Source of the DNA: Parasulfuritortus cantonensis
GTDB taxonomy: Bacteria; Pseudomonadota; Gammaproteobacteria; Burkholderiales; Thiobacillaceae
Direction of reading: 5' to 3'
Length of the DNA stretch: 57,867 nt
Assembly: GCF_004337445.1 (NCBI RefSeq)
Contig: NZ_SJZB01000053.1
Span: 1 to 57,867 of the forward strand
The first letter of the stretch is position 1; each line of letters opens with the position of its first letter. The translations under genes and the position numbers were made by a program. Shown piece after piece: positions 1-8,937 of the stretch. Under the pieces are notes generated by a model. The model saw only the letters and a list, made by a program, of their open reading frames with translations. It was not told the origin of the DNA and did no database searches.

Positions 1-576
1 CTAGACCAGGCCGGCGAAGCCCATGAAGGCCAGGCCGAGCAGGCTGGCGGTGATGAAACCGATCGGCGCGCCGGCGAACGTCTCGGGCACCTGGGCGAGG
101 GCCAGACGCTCGCGCAGGCCGGCGAACAGCAACAGGACCAGGGTGAAGCCGAGCGCCGAGCCGAAGCCGTACAGCAGGCTGGGCAGGAAGGCGTGGCCTT
201 CCTGGACGTTGAGCAGGGCGACGCCGAGCACGGCGCAGTTGGTGGTGATCAGGGGCAGGTAGATGCCCAGGACCTGATACAGGCCGGGGCTGACCTTGCG
301 GATCACCATCTCGGTGAACTGCACGGTGGCGGCGATGACCAGGATGAAGGCCAGGATGCGCAGGTACTGGATGCCGAGCGGGGCGAGCAGCCAATGCTCG
401 AGCAGCCAGCCGGCGCCGGTCGCGAGGGTGAGCACGAAGGTCGTGGCCATGCCCATGCCGAGGGCGCTGTCCATCTTCTTGGACACCCCCATGAACGGGC
501 ACAACCCGAGGAACTTCGCCAGTACGACGTTGTTCACCAGGGCGGTCGAGATCAGTATCAACAGGTATTCAGTCAC
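1..576 (-). CDS. rnfA: RnfA, ion-translocating ferredoxin:NAD oxidoreductase subunit A
   Basis: This is an integral membrane subunit of the Rnf complex, which uses ion-motive force to reduce the ferredoxin that feeds nitrogenase. The 191-residue product is hydrophobic throughout, with about six membrane segments, and has the family patterns [16 protein letters not shown] near the N-terminus and [11 protein letters not shown] in the middle. Length fits the usual 190-195. I chose the GTG at 576 because a strong AGGAGG lies just upstream; the longer open frame reads through the promoter region. The stop codon is at the very left edge, so the gene is complete and the rest of the rnf operon would lie to the left. 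A sigma54 promoter sits at 605-618, so expression should be NifA-linked. Confidence 0.95.
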   Translation of the reverse strand: MTEYLLILISTALVNNVVLAKFLGLCPFMGVSKKMDSALGMGMATTFVLTLATGAGWLLEHWLLAPLGIQYLRILAFILVIAATVQFTEMVIRKVSPGLYQVLGIYLPLITTNCAVLGVALLNVQEGHAFLPSLLYGFGSALGFTLVLLLFAGLRERLALAQVPETFAGAPIGFITASLLGLAFMGFAGLV

Positions 577-604
577 GGCAATAAGGCCTCCTGTCCGGCC
601 CCTC

Positions 605-618
605 GCATTAACCATGCC
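605..618 (-). promoter_or_regulatory. sigma54 -24/-12 promoter for rnfA
   Basis: On the minus strand the sequence reads TGGCATGGTTAATGC, with GG and GC exactly ten bases apart. The -24 half is near consensus and the -12 half is ATGC instead of TTGC. Expected transcription start is near 593, about 17 bases before the GTG of rnfA. Confidence 0.72.
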
Positions 619-668
619 AGCGTCGGATGGCGGCGTCCGGCCCGGATTTTCAAGGCTTTGCATGCCCA

Positions 669-685
669 TGCACCAATTAGGGGCA
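669..685. promoter_or_regulatory. NtrC-like binding site upstream of nifLA
   Basis: TGCACCAATTAGGGGCA matches the NtrC palindrome TGCACY-N5-GGTGCA at all but one position. It lies about 100 bases upstream of the nifL sigma54 promoter, a normal enhancer distance. This suggests general nitrogen control of nifLA. It rests on a consensus match only. Confidence 0.55.
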
Positions 686-723
686 TTGTCGCCTTGTCGT
701 GGTACTTCCACATGCCGCGTGCC

Positions 724-739
724 TGTAGGAAAAACGACA
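724..739. promoter_or_regulatory. NifA upstream activator sequence between rnfA and nifL
   Basis: TGTAGGAAAAACGACA fits TGT-N10-ACA exactly. It is 106 bases from the rnfA -24 element and 43 bases from the nifL -24 element. The spacing favours activation of rnf; a role in nifLA autoregulation is possible. Confidence 0.6.
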
Positions 740-781
740 AGAAAAGCGCCAAAGCCGGCCGCAAAGGCACTCCCGACAAGC

Positions 782-795
782 GGCATGTTAGTTGC
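782..795 (+). promoter_or_regulatory. sigma54 -24/-12 promoter for nifLA
   Basis: GGCATGTTAGTTGC followed by T fits TGGCAC-N5-TTGCW with correct GG-N10-GC spacing. The predicted start near 807 leaves a leader of about 20 bases before the nifL ATG. Confidence 0.7.
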
Positions 796-826
796 TAGTA
801 TTCTCCCCAGACGCAACACATCCCGA

Positions 827-2365
827 ATGAACCGCTTCATGAACGAATCCAGCCGTAGCCAACCGGAAGAGGGCGCCGAGCCGTCGATCCCGTTGGAGAT
901 ATTCCGCGAGGTGGTCGAACAGGCCGCCCTGGCGATCTCCATCACCGACGCCCATGCGCACATCCTCTATTGCAATCCCGCCTTCCAGCGCGTGACGGGT
1001 TACAGCACCGCCGAGATCGTCGGCCGCAACGAGTCCGTGCTGTCCTACAAGGTCACCCCCAAGCTCGTCTACGAGAGCCTGTGGGCGCAGATCCTGCGCC
1101 AGCGCGCCTGGAACGGCCTGCTGGTGAACCGGCGCAAGGATGGCAGCCGCTACCTGGCCGAACTGACCATCACGCCGGTCGTGGGCGACAGTGGCAAGAC
1201 CAGCCATTACCTGGGCATGCACCGCGACGTCACCGAGGTGCACCGGCTGGAACGCCAGGTCCAGAACCAGAAGGCGATGATCGAATCCGTGGTCGATGCC
1301 GCGCCGGTGGCCATCGTCATGCTCGACGAGCGCGAGCGCGTCGTCCTCGACAACCAGGAATACAAGAAGCTGATCGGCGAGCTCGGCCAGGAGCCGGCCG
1401 CCACCCTGCTGGGCGCCCTGCATGCCGACCTGGGCGAGGAGTTCGAACAGGGCCGCCTGACCGGGCGCGGCTTCACGGGCCGCGAGGTGCGCCATGTCGG
1501 GCGCAGCCGCAAGGCCCGCTGGTTCGCCTGTTCCGGTTCCTGGATCGAGGAACAGGACGGTAGCGCCGATGCCTTCTACGAGCCCGTCCGGCATCAGTAT
1601 CTGCTCCTGGTGATTCAGGACATCACGGCCTTAAAGGAGCAGCAGGAGGCCATCCGGGTCAATGCCCTGCGTGCCGTCCTGGCCGAGCAGGAGCGCATCC
1701 AGGCCCTGCGCGAGACGCTGTTCGGGGCCATCTACCAACTTCAGGCGCCCTTCAACATGCTCGCCGCCGCGGTCCGCATGCTGGAACGCCAGCCGGGCGG
1801 CAGCGTCGCCGACAGTCTTTCCGCCAGCCTGGCCGAGGCCCTGGACAAGGGCAACGCCACCCTCGACACCCTGCGCGCCTGCATCCCCAGCCAGTCGGAC
1901 GAGAACATCACGCCGGTGGACCTGAACGCCATGCTCAAGGACCTGTTGCGCCTGTTCACGCCGCGCCTGCTGGCCGACGGCATCACGGTGGAATGGCAGC
2001 CGGCCGGCCTGCCGCTGGTTTCCGGCCGTCCGACCCGCCTGGCGACCTTGTTCAAGGCCCTGCTGGAGAACGCCATCGAGGCCATCCACGACAACCGCGG
2101 CGGCCGCCGCGAGTTGAAGGTGTCGACCGCCACCAAGCCGGACTGGGTCGAGGTGGTGATCGAGGACAGCGGCCCGGGCATCCCGGAGGAATGGCGCTAC
2201 AAGGTGTTCGAGCCCTTCTTCACCACCAAGGGGGCCGACCGCCAGCACATCGGCATGGGCCTGTGCTCCGCCCAGGACGTGCTCACCAGCCACGGCGGCC
2301 TGATCGAACTGGCCGACGCGCCGGCCGGCGGCTGCCGCGCCCGCGTCCAACTCCCGACGACATAG
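827..2365 (+). CDS. nifL: NifL, redox and nitrogen sensing anti-activator of NifA
   Basis: NifL binds and inhibits NifA in the cytoplasm when oxygen or fixed nitrogen is present. The 512-residue protein has two PAS regions (about 20-140 and 150-280), the first being the likely FAD pocket. A central helical region (about 285-320) corresponds to the histidine-kinase dimerisation domain, and a C-terminal GHKL ATPase fold follows, with the N-box [17 protein letters not shown] and GMGLC. The segment [11 protein letters not shown] has Tyr where I recall Azotobacter NifL having His, consistent with NifL working by protein contact and not phosphotransfer. The start is set by the sigma54 promoter; an ATG at 839 is an alternative. 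nifA follows 11 bases downstream, which suits stoichiometric coupling. Confidence 0.93.
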   Translation: MNRFMNESSRSQPEEGAEPSIPLEIFREVVEQAALAISITDAHAHILYCNPAFQRVTGYSTAEIVGRNESVLSYKVTPKLVYESLWAQILRQRAWNGLLVNRRKDGSRYLAELTITPVVGDSGKTSHYLGMHRDVTEVHRLERQVQNQKAMIESVVDAAPVAIVMLDERERVVLDNQEYKKLIGELGQEPAATLLGALHADLGEEFEQGRLTGRGFTGREVRHVGRSRKARWFACSGSWIEEQDGSADAFYEPVRHQYLLLVIQDITALKEQQEAIRVNALRAVLAEQERIQALRETLFGAIYQLQAPFNMLAAAVRMLERQPGGSVADSLSASLAEALDKGNATLDTLRACIPSQSDENITPVDLNAMLKDLLRLFTPRLLADGITVEWQPAGLPLVSGRPTRLATLFKALLENAIEAIHDNRGGRRELKVSTATKPDWVEVVIEDSGPGIPEEWRYKVFEPFFTTKGADRQHIGMGLCSAQDVLTSHGGLIELADAPAGGCRARVQLPTT

Positions 2366-2376
2366 GACGGCGCGCC

Positions 2377-3930
2377 ATGGACATATACAGCCGCGATACC
2401 GGCCTGCGCCGCCGAAACGAACAACTGGAAGCGCAACTGGACACCCTGTTCCAGGTCAGCCAGGTGCTGTCCCGCTCGCTCGACCTCAAGGAGACCCTGG
2501 CCGGCGTGCTGAGCGCCCTGCATGAAGGCGGCGGCCTGGAGCGGGGCATGGTCACCCTGGCCGACCCGGAGACCGGCGACCAGCAGGTGGTCGCCGTGCA
2601 CGGCCTGCGCACCGTGCGCACCGAGGACATCCGCTACGGGCCCGGCGAGGGCGTCATCGGCATGGTCATGGAGGCCGGCGACTGCGTGGTGCTGTCGCGC
2701 ATCACCGAGGAACCGCGCTTCACCGGCAAGCTGGGCATCTATGACAGCGAGGGGCCCTTCATCGGGGTACCGATCCGGGTCGCCCAGACCATTGCCGGGG
2801 TCCTCGCGGCGCAGCCGTCGCGCGACGAGCGCAGCCAGCTCAAGGCGCACGCCCGCTTCCTGGAGATGGTCGCCAACGTCATCGGCCAGAGCGTGCGCCT
2901 GTCGCGCGAGGTCGAGCGCGAACGCCAGGAGCTCAAGGAGGAGCGCGACACCCTGCGCCGCACGGTGCGTGCCCAGTACGGCTTCGACAACATCATCGGC
3001 CACACCCAGCCGATGCGCCGGGTGTTCGAGCAGGTGCGCCAGGTCTCGAAGTGGAACACCACCGTGCTGATCCGGGGCGAGACCGGGACCGGCAAGGAAC
3101 TCATCGCCAACGCCATCCACTACAACTCGCCGCGCGCCCGCGGCGCCTTCGTCAAGCTCAACTGTGCCTCGCTGCCCGAAAACCTGCTCGAGTCGGAACT
3201 GTTCGGCCACGAGAAGGGGGCCTTCACGGGCGCCATGACCCAGAAGAAGGGCCGCTTCGAGCAGGCCGACGGCGGCACCCTGTTCCTGGACGAGATCGGC
3301 GAGGTGTCGGCGGCCTTCCAGGCCAAGCTGCTGCGCGTCCTCCAGGAGGGCGAGCTGGAACGCGTCGGCGGCACCCGCACCATCAAGGTCGACGTGCGGG
3401 TCGTCGCGGCCACCCACCGCGATCTGGAAACCGACGTCGCCAACGGCAAGTTCCGCGAGGACCTCTACTACCGCCTCAACGTCATGCCCATCTACCTGCC
3501 CGCCCTGCGCGACCGCATGGAGGACATCCCGGACATCGCCCGTTTCCTGATCGGCAAGATCGGCGGCCAGCAGGCCCGCGAACTGGACCTGACCGACTCG
3601 GCCCTGCGCGTGCTCATGCACCACGACTGGCCCGGCAACGTGCGCGAGCTGGAGAACTGCCTGGAACGCGCGGCGGTGATGAGCGAGGACGGCACCATCG
3701 ACCGCGACTCGGTGCTCCTCACCGGCATCGAGGAGCGGGTCTCCGGCGGCCGTGGGCCGGCCCGCGAGATCGACCTCGACGACCCCGGCCTGGACGAGCG
3801 CGAGCGGGTCATCGCCGCCCTCGAGCAGGCCGGCTGGGTGCAGGCCAAGGCGGCGCGCCTGCTCAACATGACGCCGCGCCAGATCGCCTATCGCATCCAG
3901 ACCCTGAACATCAAGGTGAAGCAGATATGA
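2377..3930 (+). CDS. nifA: NifA, sigma54-dependent activator of nif genes
   Basis: This is the enhancer-binding protein that opens sigma54 promoters of nif operons by binding TGT-N10-ACA sites. The 517-residue protein has an N-terminal GAF domain (about 20-170), a AAA+ domain with Walker A GETGTGKE, the sigma54-contact loop GAFTGA and Walker B GGTLFLDEIGE, and a Fis-type helix-turn-helix at the C-terminus (AAKAARLLNMTPRQIAYRI region). The AAA+/HTH linker lacks the Cys-x4-Cys of oxygen-sensitive rhizobial NifA, as expected for a NifL-controlled type. It is co-transcribed with nifL, and the next gene overlaps its stop codon. Confidence 0.96.
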   Translation: MDIYSRDTGLRRRNEQLEAQLDTLFQVSQVLSRSLDLKETLAGVLSALHEGGGLERGMVTLADPETGDQQVVAVHGLRTVRTEDIRYGPGEGVIGMVMEAGDCVVLSRITEEPRFTGKLGIYDSEGPFIGVPIRVAQTIAGVLAAQPSRDERSQLKAHARFLEMVANVIGQSVRLSREVERERQELKEERDTLRRTVRAQYGFDNIIGHTQPMRRVFEQVRQVSKWNTTVLIRGETGTGKELIANAIHYNSPRARGAFVKLNCASLPENLLESELFGHEKGAFTGAMTQKKGRFEQADGGTLFLDEIGEVSAAFQAKLLRVLQEGELERVGGTRTIKVDVRVVAATHRDLETDVANGKFREDLYYRLNVMPIYLPALRDRMEDIPDIARFLIGKIGGQQARELDLTDSALRVLMHHDWPGNVRELENCLERAAVMSEDGTIDRDSVLLTGIEERVSGGRGPAREIDLDDPGLDERERVIAALEQAGWVQAKAARLLNMTPRQIAYRIQTLNIKVKQI

Positions 3931-4208
3931 GCGCCGGCCCGGACTGCCGCTACTTCCTTAGCTATGCCGGGGTCGGCCTGCCGTTCAAGCTGATCACGCC
4001 GCTGGGCGAGGACCAGGTGGCCAACCGGAACACCTACATCAAGGGTTACTTCGACACGGGCGGCAGCCTGCTCGGCTTCGACAAGCTGGTCTACGGCGAG
4101 GTCGAACTGGCCCACCGCTACGAATACGCCGCCGACGGCCGGCTGCGGCGGGCCGAGATCATCGACATCGACGGCGAATCGACCGTCCTCGAATACCCGG
4201 CTGGCTGA
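3927..4208 (+). CDS. Small conserved nif-associated protein (DUF6156-like)
   Basis: A 93-residue soluble protein translated from an ATG that overlaps the nifA stop codon (ATGA), so it is probably translationally coupled to nifA. It has no signal peptide or membrane segment. The segment YFDTGGSLLGFDKLVYGEVE looks like a compact beta-rich fold. I recall similar short proteins next to nif regulators under the name DUF6156, but the family call is from memory. No function is known to me; position suggests a nif accessory role. Confidence 0.7.
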   Translation: MSAGPDCRYFLSYAGVGLPFKLITPLGEDQVANRNTYIKGYFDTGGSLLGFDKLVYGEVELAHRYEYAADGRLRRAEIIDIDGESTVLEYPAG

Positions 4209-4244
4209 GGGATTGCCGGGATAGGCCCGCCATCGACCTTTCGG

Positions 4245-4250
4245 TATGAT
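4245..4250 (+). promoter_or_regulatory. Possible -10 element for the restriction-modification operon
   Basis: TATGAT lies 6 bases before the ATG of the endonuclease gene, and there is no Shine-Dalgarno in between. If used, the transcript would begin at or next to the ATG, giving a leaderless mRNA. No good -35 is visible. Confidence 0.35.
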
Positions 4251-4256
4251 TCGGCG

Positions 4257-4850
4257 ATGGCGGCTGAAACGCAGATTCCCGACGCAATTCGTGCCCACTT
4301 CGAGATCCACGAGTGGAAGCATGCCTGCGCCATACTGGCGACGGACTTTCCTGAAGAGTGGAATGATTTGCTCAGCCTCCTCGCATCCTTCCGGTTATGC
4401 CGAAGTTGGATCGTCAATCCGGGCGGCAACAAGTCAGGGGTGGCCAAATTCGTCGACGAGTTTCTTGGCGCACGTGGCTGGCGAGAGAAGCGTTTCGACA
4501 CCCGGGTCCAAGTCGACCGGGCCGTCATGGCGTCGCCCACTCATGATGTCGACTGCTACAAGAACAAGGTTGCCTTGGAAGTGGAATGGAACAACAAGGA
4601 TCCGTTCTACGATCGTGACCTGAACAATTTCCGGCTGCTGTTCGACCTCCGGGCGATCAGCGTCGGGATCATCTTCACGCGCTGCGACGAATTGCAGGAC
4701 ATCTTCAATCGGCTCGGCCGAGGGACCTCATACGGGGCTTCGACGACGCACATGAGCAAGTTGTTGCCGCGCATAGAAGGCGGCGGCGGGGCCGGGTGTC
4801 CGCTGTTGGTCATCGGAATCACAGAGAAGGTTTACGATGAGTGCTGCTGA
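4257..4850 (+). CDS. BglII-type type II restriction endonuclease
   Basis: The 197-residue product resembles the BglII endonuclease family. The segment from D99 to E110 (DCYKNKVALEVE) gives Asp, eight residues, Glu-x-Glu, matching the BglII active-site spacing Asp84...Glu93-x-Gln95 with Gln replaced by Glu. A conserved-looking stretch FYDRDLNNFRLLFDL follows. It overlaps the methyltransferase gene by 14 bases, the usual arrangement of a compact R-M pair. GC content and codon use are visibly lower than in the flanking nif genes, suggesting horizontal acquisition. The recognition site cannot be deduced from sequence alone. Confidence 0.8.
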   Translation: MAAETQIPDAIRAHFEIHEWKHACAILATDFPEEWNDLLSLLASFRLCRSWIVNPGGNKSGVAKFVDEFLGARGWREKRFDTRVQVDRAVMASPTHDVDCYKNKVALEVEWNNKDPFYDRDLNNFRLLFDLRAISVGIIFTRCDELQDIFNRLGRGTSYGASTTHMSKLLPRIEGGGGAGCPLLVIGITEKVYDECC

Positions 4851-5514
4851 CGATTTCCGAGCCAGCATAAACGGCCGTTTCGGCACCATACTCGCTGACC
4901 CGCCGTGGCAGTTCCAGAACCGGACCGGCAAGATGGCGCCCGAACACAAGCGTCTGAACCGTTACGGCACACTCACGCTGTCGGACATCAAGTCCATTCC
5001 CGTCGATACGGTCGCCGCCGACCCGGCGCACCTATACCTCTGGGTACCGAACGCGTTGTTGCCCGAGGGACTGGACGTCATGCGGGCATGGGGGTTCGAA
5101 TACAAGTCCAATCTCGTGTGGCACAAAGTCCGTAAGGACGGCGGTCCGGATGGCCGTGGCGTTGGTTTTTACTTCCGGAACACTACCGAGCTCGTCTTGT
5201 TCGGAACGCGTGGCAAGAACGCGAGGACGCTGGCGCCGGGGCGGCGGCAGGTCAATATCATCAGGAGCATGAAGCGCGAGCATTCGCGCAAGCCGGACGA
5301 ACTGTACGACATCATCGAGGCGTGCAGCCCCGGCCCGTACCTGGAGCTTTTCGCGCGGGGAACCAAGCCCGGGTGGGTGGCATGGGGAAACCAGGCCGAG
5401 GAGTATCAGCCGAACTGGCCAACCTATTCCAACCATAGCCAGGCCACCTTGTTCGAGCCGCCCGGCCCAGAGTATTCCTGCCCGACCGAGGAATGCGCCC
5501 GAGAGGGCCGCTGA
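4837..5514 (+). CDS. MT-A70 family adenine-N6 DNA methyltransferase
   Basis: The 225-residue protein carries the catalytic motif DPPW at residues 21-24 and later MT-A70 features (the NLVWHK segment, and TELVLFGTRG preceding a Pro/Ser-rich C-terminus). MT-A70 enzymes of this size are common partners of type II endonucleases, transferring methyl from S-adenosylmethionine to adenine N6 to protect the host site. The gene overlaps the endonuclease gene and shares its lower GC. It has no target-recognition extension, so specificity must be built into the small core. Confidence 0.87.
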   Translation: MSAADDFRASINGRFGTILADPPWQFQNRTGKMAPEHKRLNRYGTLTLSDIKSIPVDTVAADPAHLYLWVPNALLPEGLDVMRAWGFEYKSNLVWHKVRKDGGPDGRGVGFYFRNTTELVLFGTRGKNARTLAPGRRQVNIIRSMKREHSRKPDELYDIIEACSPGPYLELFARGTKPGWVAWGNQAEEYQPNWPTYSNHSQATLFEPPGPEYSCPTEECAREGR

Positions 5515-5533
5515 GCCGGCCGCAACCGCGGTC

Positions 5534-7504
5534 CTAGTCGCGGAAGAAGCAGTAGTTGTTGCGCCCGGCCTCCTTGGCCGAGTACATCGCCATGTCCGCC
5601 TTCTTCATCAATTCCTGGACGTCGTCGGTGCCGTCGACCGGATAGACGGCGATCCCGATGCTCGTCGTGATGCGGACCGTCTGGTCCTGGATCGGGAAGG
5701 CCTCGTGGAAGGTGGCGATGATCTTCTCGGCGATCAATTCGGCGTCGTGCGGGTGGGCGATCTCGGCCAGCAGCACGACGAACTCGTCGCCGCCCGGGCG
5801 CGCCACGGTGTCGCCGGCCCGTACGCAGCCGGTCAGGCGCTTGGCGACCTGGCGCAGGAGTTCGTCGCCGGCGTCGTGGCCGAGGCTGTCGTTGACCTGC
5901 TTGAAGCGGTCCAGGTCCAGGAACATCACCGCGAGGGCGCGCTGGAAGCGCCGGGCCTGGGCGATGGCGTGGCTGAAACGGTCGAGCAACAGGCGCCGGT
6001 TGGGCAGGTTGGTCAGGGTGTCGTAATAGGCCAGCTGGCGGATCTGCAACTCGGACTGCTTGCGCTCCGTGATGTCGCGGAAGAAGGTCACCAGGACGCC
6101 GCCCTGGATGTCCAGGTAGGTGGTGCTCACCTCGACGTCGATGACGCTGCCGTCGCGGCGCCGGTGCCGGGTCTCGAACAGGGCATGGCCGCGCCGACGG
6201 ACCTCGTGGTTGCGCTGCAGCGCCTCGACCGGCGAACTGTCCGCCTCGATGTCGGCCAGATGCATGCGCAACATCTCCTGCCGGCTGTAGCCGAGCATGG
6301 CGCAGCCGGCGTCGTTGGTGTCGAGCAGGCGGCCGTCGAGGTCGATCATCAGATAGCCGTCGGTGGCGGTCTGCAGGATGGTCTTGTACTCGAGTTCGGC
6401 GCGCCGGCGTTCGCTCAGGTCCTGGAACACCACCACGGCACCGACGATTCCGCCTTCGCGCAACATCGGCGTGATCACCAGTTGCACCGGGAAGAACTCG
6501 CCCTTGTGCAGGAAGGCCTCCTCGCTCTTGCGCCGGCGCCCGTCGACCAGGGTCTGATGGACCGGGCATTCCTGGCGCGGATAGGCGGAGCCGTCGGGGT
6601 GGCGGTCGTGGAACAGCTCGTGCGGGTCGCAGCCGTGCACGTCCGCTTCGTCGAGGCCCAGCATGGCCAGGGCGGCGGGGTTGATGAACATGCATTTGCC
6701 TTGGTTGTCGACCCCGTAGACGCCCTCGCCGAGGCTGGACAGGAGCAGGTCGCTGCGCTCGGCCAGCATGGCGGCCTCGTTCATCGAGCGCCGCATCAGG
6801 TCCTCGGAGCGCTGCAGGCGGCGGCCGCTGATCAACAGGCCGGCCAGGCCGAGCGAACCGAACAGCAGGTGGCCGAAGAGCAGCGACTCATGCTGCCTGC
6901 GGGCGATCTCCAGGTAGGGCGCGAAGGGTACCGTCACGCTGATGCCGCCGCGCACGTCGCCGACCCGGTAGCCCTGGGCGGCATGGCACTTCAGGCAGGG
7001 CGCCTCCGTCTCCAGCGGCCGCATGTAGCGCAGGTAGGGCCGGCCGGACATGGTTTCCAGCGAGCACACCTCGCGGGCACCGGTCTCGAAGCGGAGCAGG
7101 GCGCGCTTCTCCCAGGCATCCGGGGCGTTTTCCGGGCGCAGCGGCTTGAGGCTGGTGATATGGCCGCGCACGGCGTAGCGCTCGGCCGCGAGTTCGTGCA
7201 CCTGGCGGGTCATGTAGGCCGGGTTGATCAGGGTCAGCCGGCGTCCGCTGGTGGTCACCAGGTCGCGGTCGCCCAGGAAGGCCAGGTAGGGGTTCGGCGG
7301 GGTGCCGGCGCTCGGGGTGACGTAGATGCCGCCCTGGCGCGCCGCCCAGAGCCGGTAAACCAGGTCCTTCTCGTAATGGGAGCGCGCCTCCGCCTCGGCC
7401 AGGGCGCGGACGGTGCTGTCGACCTGCTGCCAGTTCCAGATCAGCGAGGTCGCCAGGGCGCCCAGCCAGAGCAGGATCAGCAGATAGATGAGACGCAGTT
7501 TCAT
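5534..7504 (-). CDS. Membrane diguanylate cyclase with periplasmic c-type heme sensor
   Basis: The 656-residue protein probably makes cyclic-di-GMP in response to a redox or gas cue. A membrane segment (about 5-24) precedes a periplasmic domain of the Tll0287/DUF3365 type containing a c-heme motif CLKCH at 170-174. A second membrane segment is at about 208-227. Two PAS domains follow (about 250-370 and 375-490), then a GGDEF domain with intact GGDEF motif and the LTNLPNRRLLLDR start. No EAL domain is present. It stands alone, separated by 116 bases from the upstream kinase gene on the same strand. Ligand (oxygen, NO or redox) is unknown. Confidence 0.88.
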   Translation of the reverse strand: MKLRLIYLLILLWLGALATSLIWNWQQVDSTVRALAEAEARSHYEKDLVYRLWAARQGGIYVTPSAGTPPNPYLAFLGDRDLVTTSGRRLTLINPAYMTRQVHELAAERYAVRGHITSLKPLRPENAPDAWEKRALLRFETGAREVCSLETMSGRPYLRYMRPLETEAPCLKCHAAQGYRVGDVRGGISVTVPFAPYLEIARRQHESLLFGHLLFGSLGLAGLLISGRRLQRSEDLMRRSMNEAAMLAERSDLLLSSLGEGVYGVDNQGKCMFINPAALAMLGLDEADVHGCDPHELFHDRHPDGSAYPRQECPVHQTLVDGRRRKSEEAFLHKGEFFPVQLVITPMLREGGIVGAVVVFQDLSERRRAELEYKTILQTATDGYLMIDLDGRLLDTNDAGCAMLGYSRQEMLRMHLADIEADSSPVEALQRNHEVRRRGHALFETRHRRRDGSVIDVEVSTTYLDIQGGVLVTFFRDITERKQSELQIRQLAYYDTLTNLPNRRLLLDRFSHAIAQARRFQRALAVMFLDLDRFKQVNDSLGHDAGDELLRQVAKRLTGCVRAGDTVARPGGDEFVVLLAEIAHPHDAELIAEKIIATFHEAFPIQDQTVRITTSIGIAVYPVDGTDDVQELMKKADMAMYSAKEAGRNNYCFFRD

Positions 7505-7620
7505 GGTCGCCGGTCAACAGTGGGGAAGACGTCCGCAATTCCGGACCGCGTGCGGTGCAGGGAGGCGACGATGCTACAAATTATAGAGGCTGCGCCGGGC
7601 CGCGCCACGGGCGCCGGGCG

Positions 7621-8937
7621 TCAGCAGGAAAGCACCAGCCAGGCCGCCAGGCCGCCCTCCGGACGGTTGCCCAGCTCGACACGCCAGCCGTTCGCCTGGG
7701 CCAGCTGGCGCACGATGGCCAGGCCCAGCCCGGTGCCGCCGGTCTGGCTGCTGCGCGAGCCCTCGACCCGGTGGAAGGGCCGGAAGACCGCCTCCAACTG
7801 GTCGACCGGAATGCCCGGGCCGTGGTCGAGGACGCCGATCCGGCAGGTTTGCCCTTCGGCCAGCGCGCGTATCTCGACCCGGCCGCCGCCGTAGCGGCGC
7901 GCGTTGTCGAGCAGGTTGCCGAGCACCCGGCGCAGGGCGGCCGGTGCCGCCAGCGGATGGAGCGGCTCGGCCTCGACCTCGACCTGGACGCCGGCGCTGC
8001 GCAGGTGCCCGGCGAGTTCGTCCAGGAGCGCCGCCAGGTCGATCGGCACGGCCGCTTCGCTGCCCAGGCCGCGCGCCAGGTCGAGCAGCTCGCCGACCAG
8101 GCGGTCCATCTCGCCGATGTCGGTGTCGAGGCGCGCGATCCAGGCCGGATCGGGCCGCCGCTGCAGCATCTCGAGGGCCAGGCGCATGCGGGCCAGGGGG
8201 GTGCGCAGGTCGTGCGACAGGCCGGCGAGCAGGGTGGTGCGGGCCTCCAGGAGGTCGCGCACTTGGCGCGCCAGCTCGTTGAAGCGGCGCGCCAGGGCGG
8301 CCAGCTCGCGCGGTCCGGTCTCGGGCAGCAGGTCGGGCGCCTGGCCCTGGCCGAGCACCGCCGCGGCGGCGTCGAAGCGCTTGAGCGGCGCCACCGTCCG
8401 GCGCGCCAGCCACCAGGCCGCCAGGACCGCCAGGAACAGGGCGGCGGCCAGGGTGAAGAGGGCGGCGGCGAGCGGCTGCGAGCCGACCCGGCCGTGCGAG
8501 AAGCCGACCCACAGGGTACCGCCGCCGCTCGGCAGGGCGGCCCAGTGCCAGAGTTCGCCGTCCATGCGCATCGTGAGCAGGGGCACGGGGCGGCCGGCGC
8601 GCTGGTCCAGGCTGGCGGCGAGCTGGTCGAGATAGGGGGTCGGCCAGGTGGTCACCGGTTCCCCGCGCGGCGTCCCGGTCGCCACCGTCAGGTGGTGGCT
8701 CCGGGCCAGCTCGCGCATGAAGGCCGGCCGAGTCCCGGGCGGCAACTCGCTCCAGGTCTGCGCCGACAGGACCAGCAGGCCGGCCAGGTCGCTGGCGGCC
8801 CGGCGCGCCATGGGCATCATGAGCAGGGAGACGACGGCGACGGCGGCCAGGAGTTCGAAGAGGAGGAACACCAGGGCCAGGCGCCAGGCGTTCTGGTGGA
8901 TCAGGCTGAAACCCGGCCGGCCGGCCCGTTCAGGCAT
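7621..8937 (-). CDS. EnvZ-like sensor histidine kinase
   Basis: A 438-residue inner-membrane kinase with two membrane segments (about 17-42 and 155-178) flanking a short periplasmic domain, a HAMP linker, a HisKA box with LSHDLRTPL holding the phosphoaccepting His, and an ATPase domain with NLLDNARRYG, DHGPGIP and GTGLGLAI. The arrangement is that of the EnvZ/OmpR class. It overlaps the upstream response regulator gene by 8 bases, so the two are a translationally coupled pair. The stimulus is not apparent; possible targets are the divergent small secreted proteins at 9798 and 10152. Confidence 0.92.
   Translation of the reverse strand: MPERAGRPGFSLIHQNAWRLALVFLLFELLAAVAVVSLLMMPMARRAASDLAGLLVLSAQTWSELPPGTRPAFMRELARSHHLTVATGTPRGEPVTTWPTPYLDQLAASLDQRAGRPVPLLTMRMDGELWHWAALPSGGGTLWVGFSHGRVGSQPLAAALFTLAAALFLAVLAAWWLARRTVAPLKRFDAAAAVLGQGQAPDLLPETGPRELAALARRFNELARQVRDLLEARTTLLAGLSHDLRTPLARMRLALEMLQRRPDPAWIARLDTDIGEMDRLVGELLDLARGLGSEAAVPIDLAALLDELAGHLRSAGVQVEVEAEPLHPLAAPAALRRVLGNLLDNARRYGGGRVEIRALAEGQTCRIGVLDHGPGIPVDQLEAVFRPFHRVEGSRSSQTGGTGLGLAIVRQLAQANGWRVELGNRPEGGLAAWLVLSC

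Noticed and set aside
577..963. A longer rnfA reading frame starting at 963 on the minus strand
   Set aside because: It runs through the nifL start and the promoter region. RnfA homology begins at the GTG at 576, which has AGGAGG.
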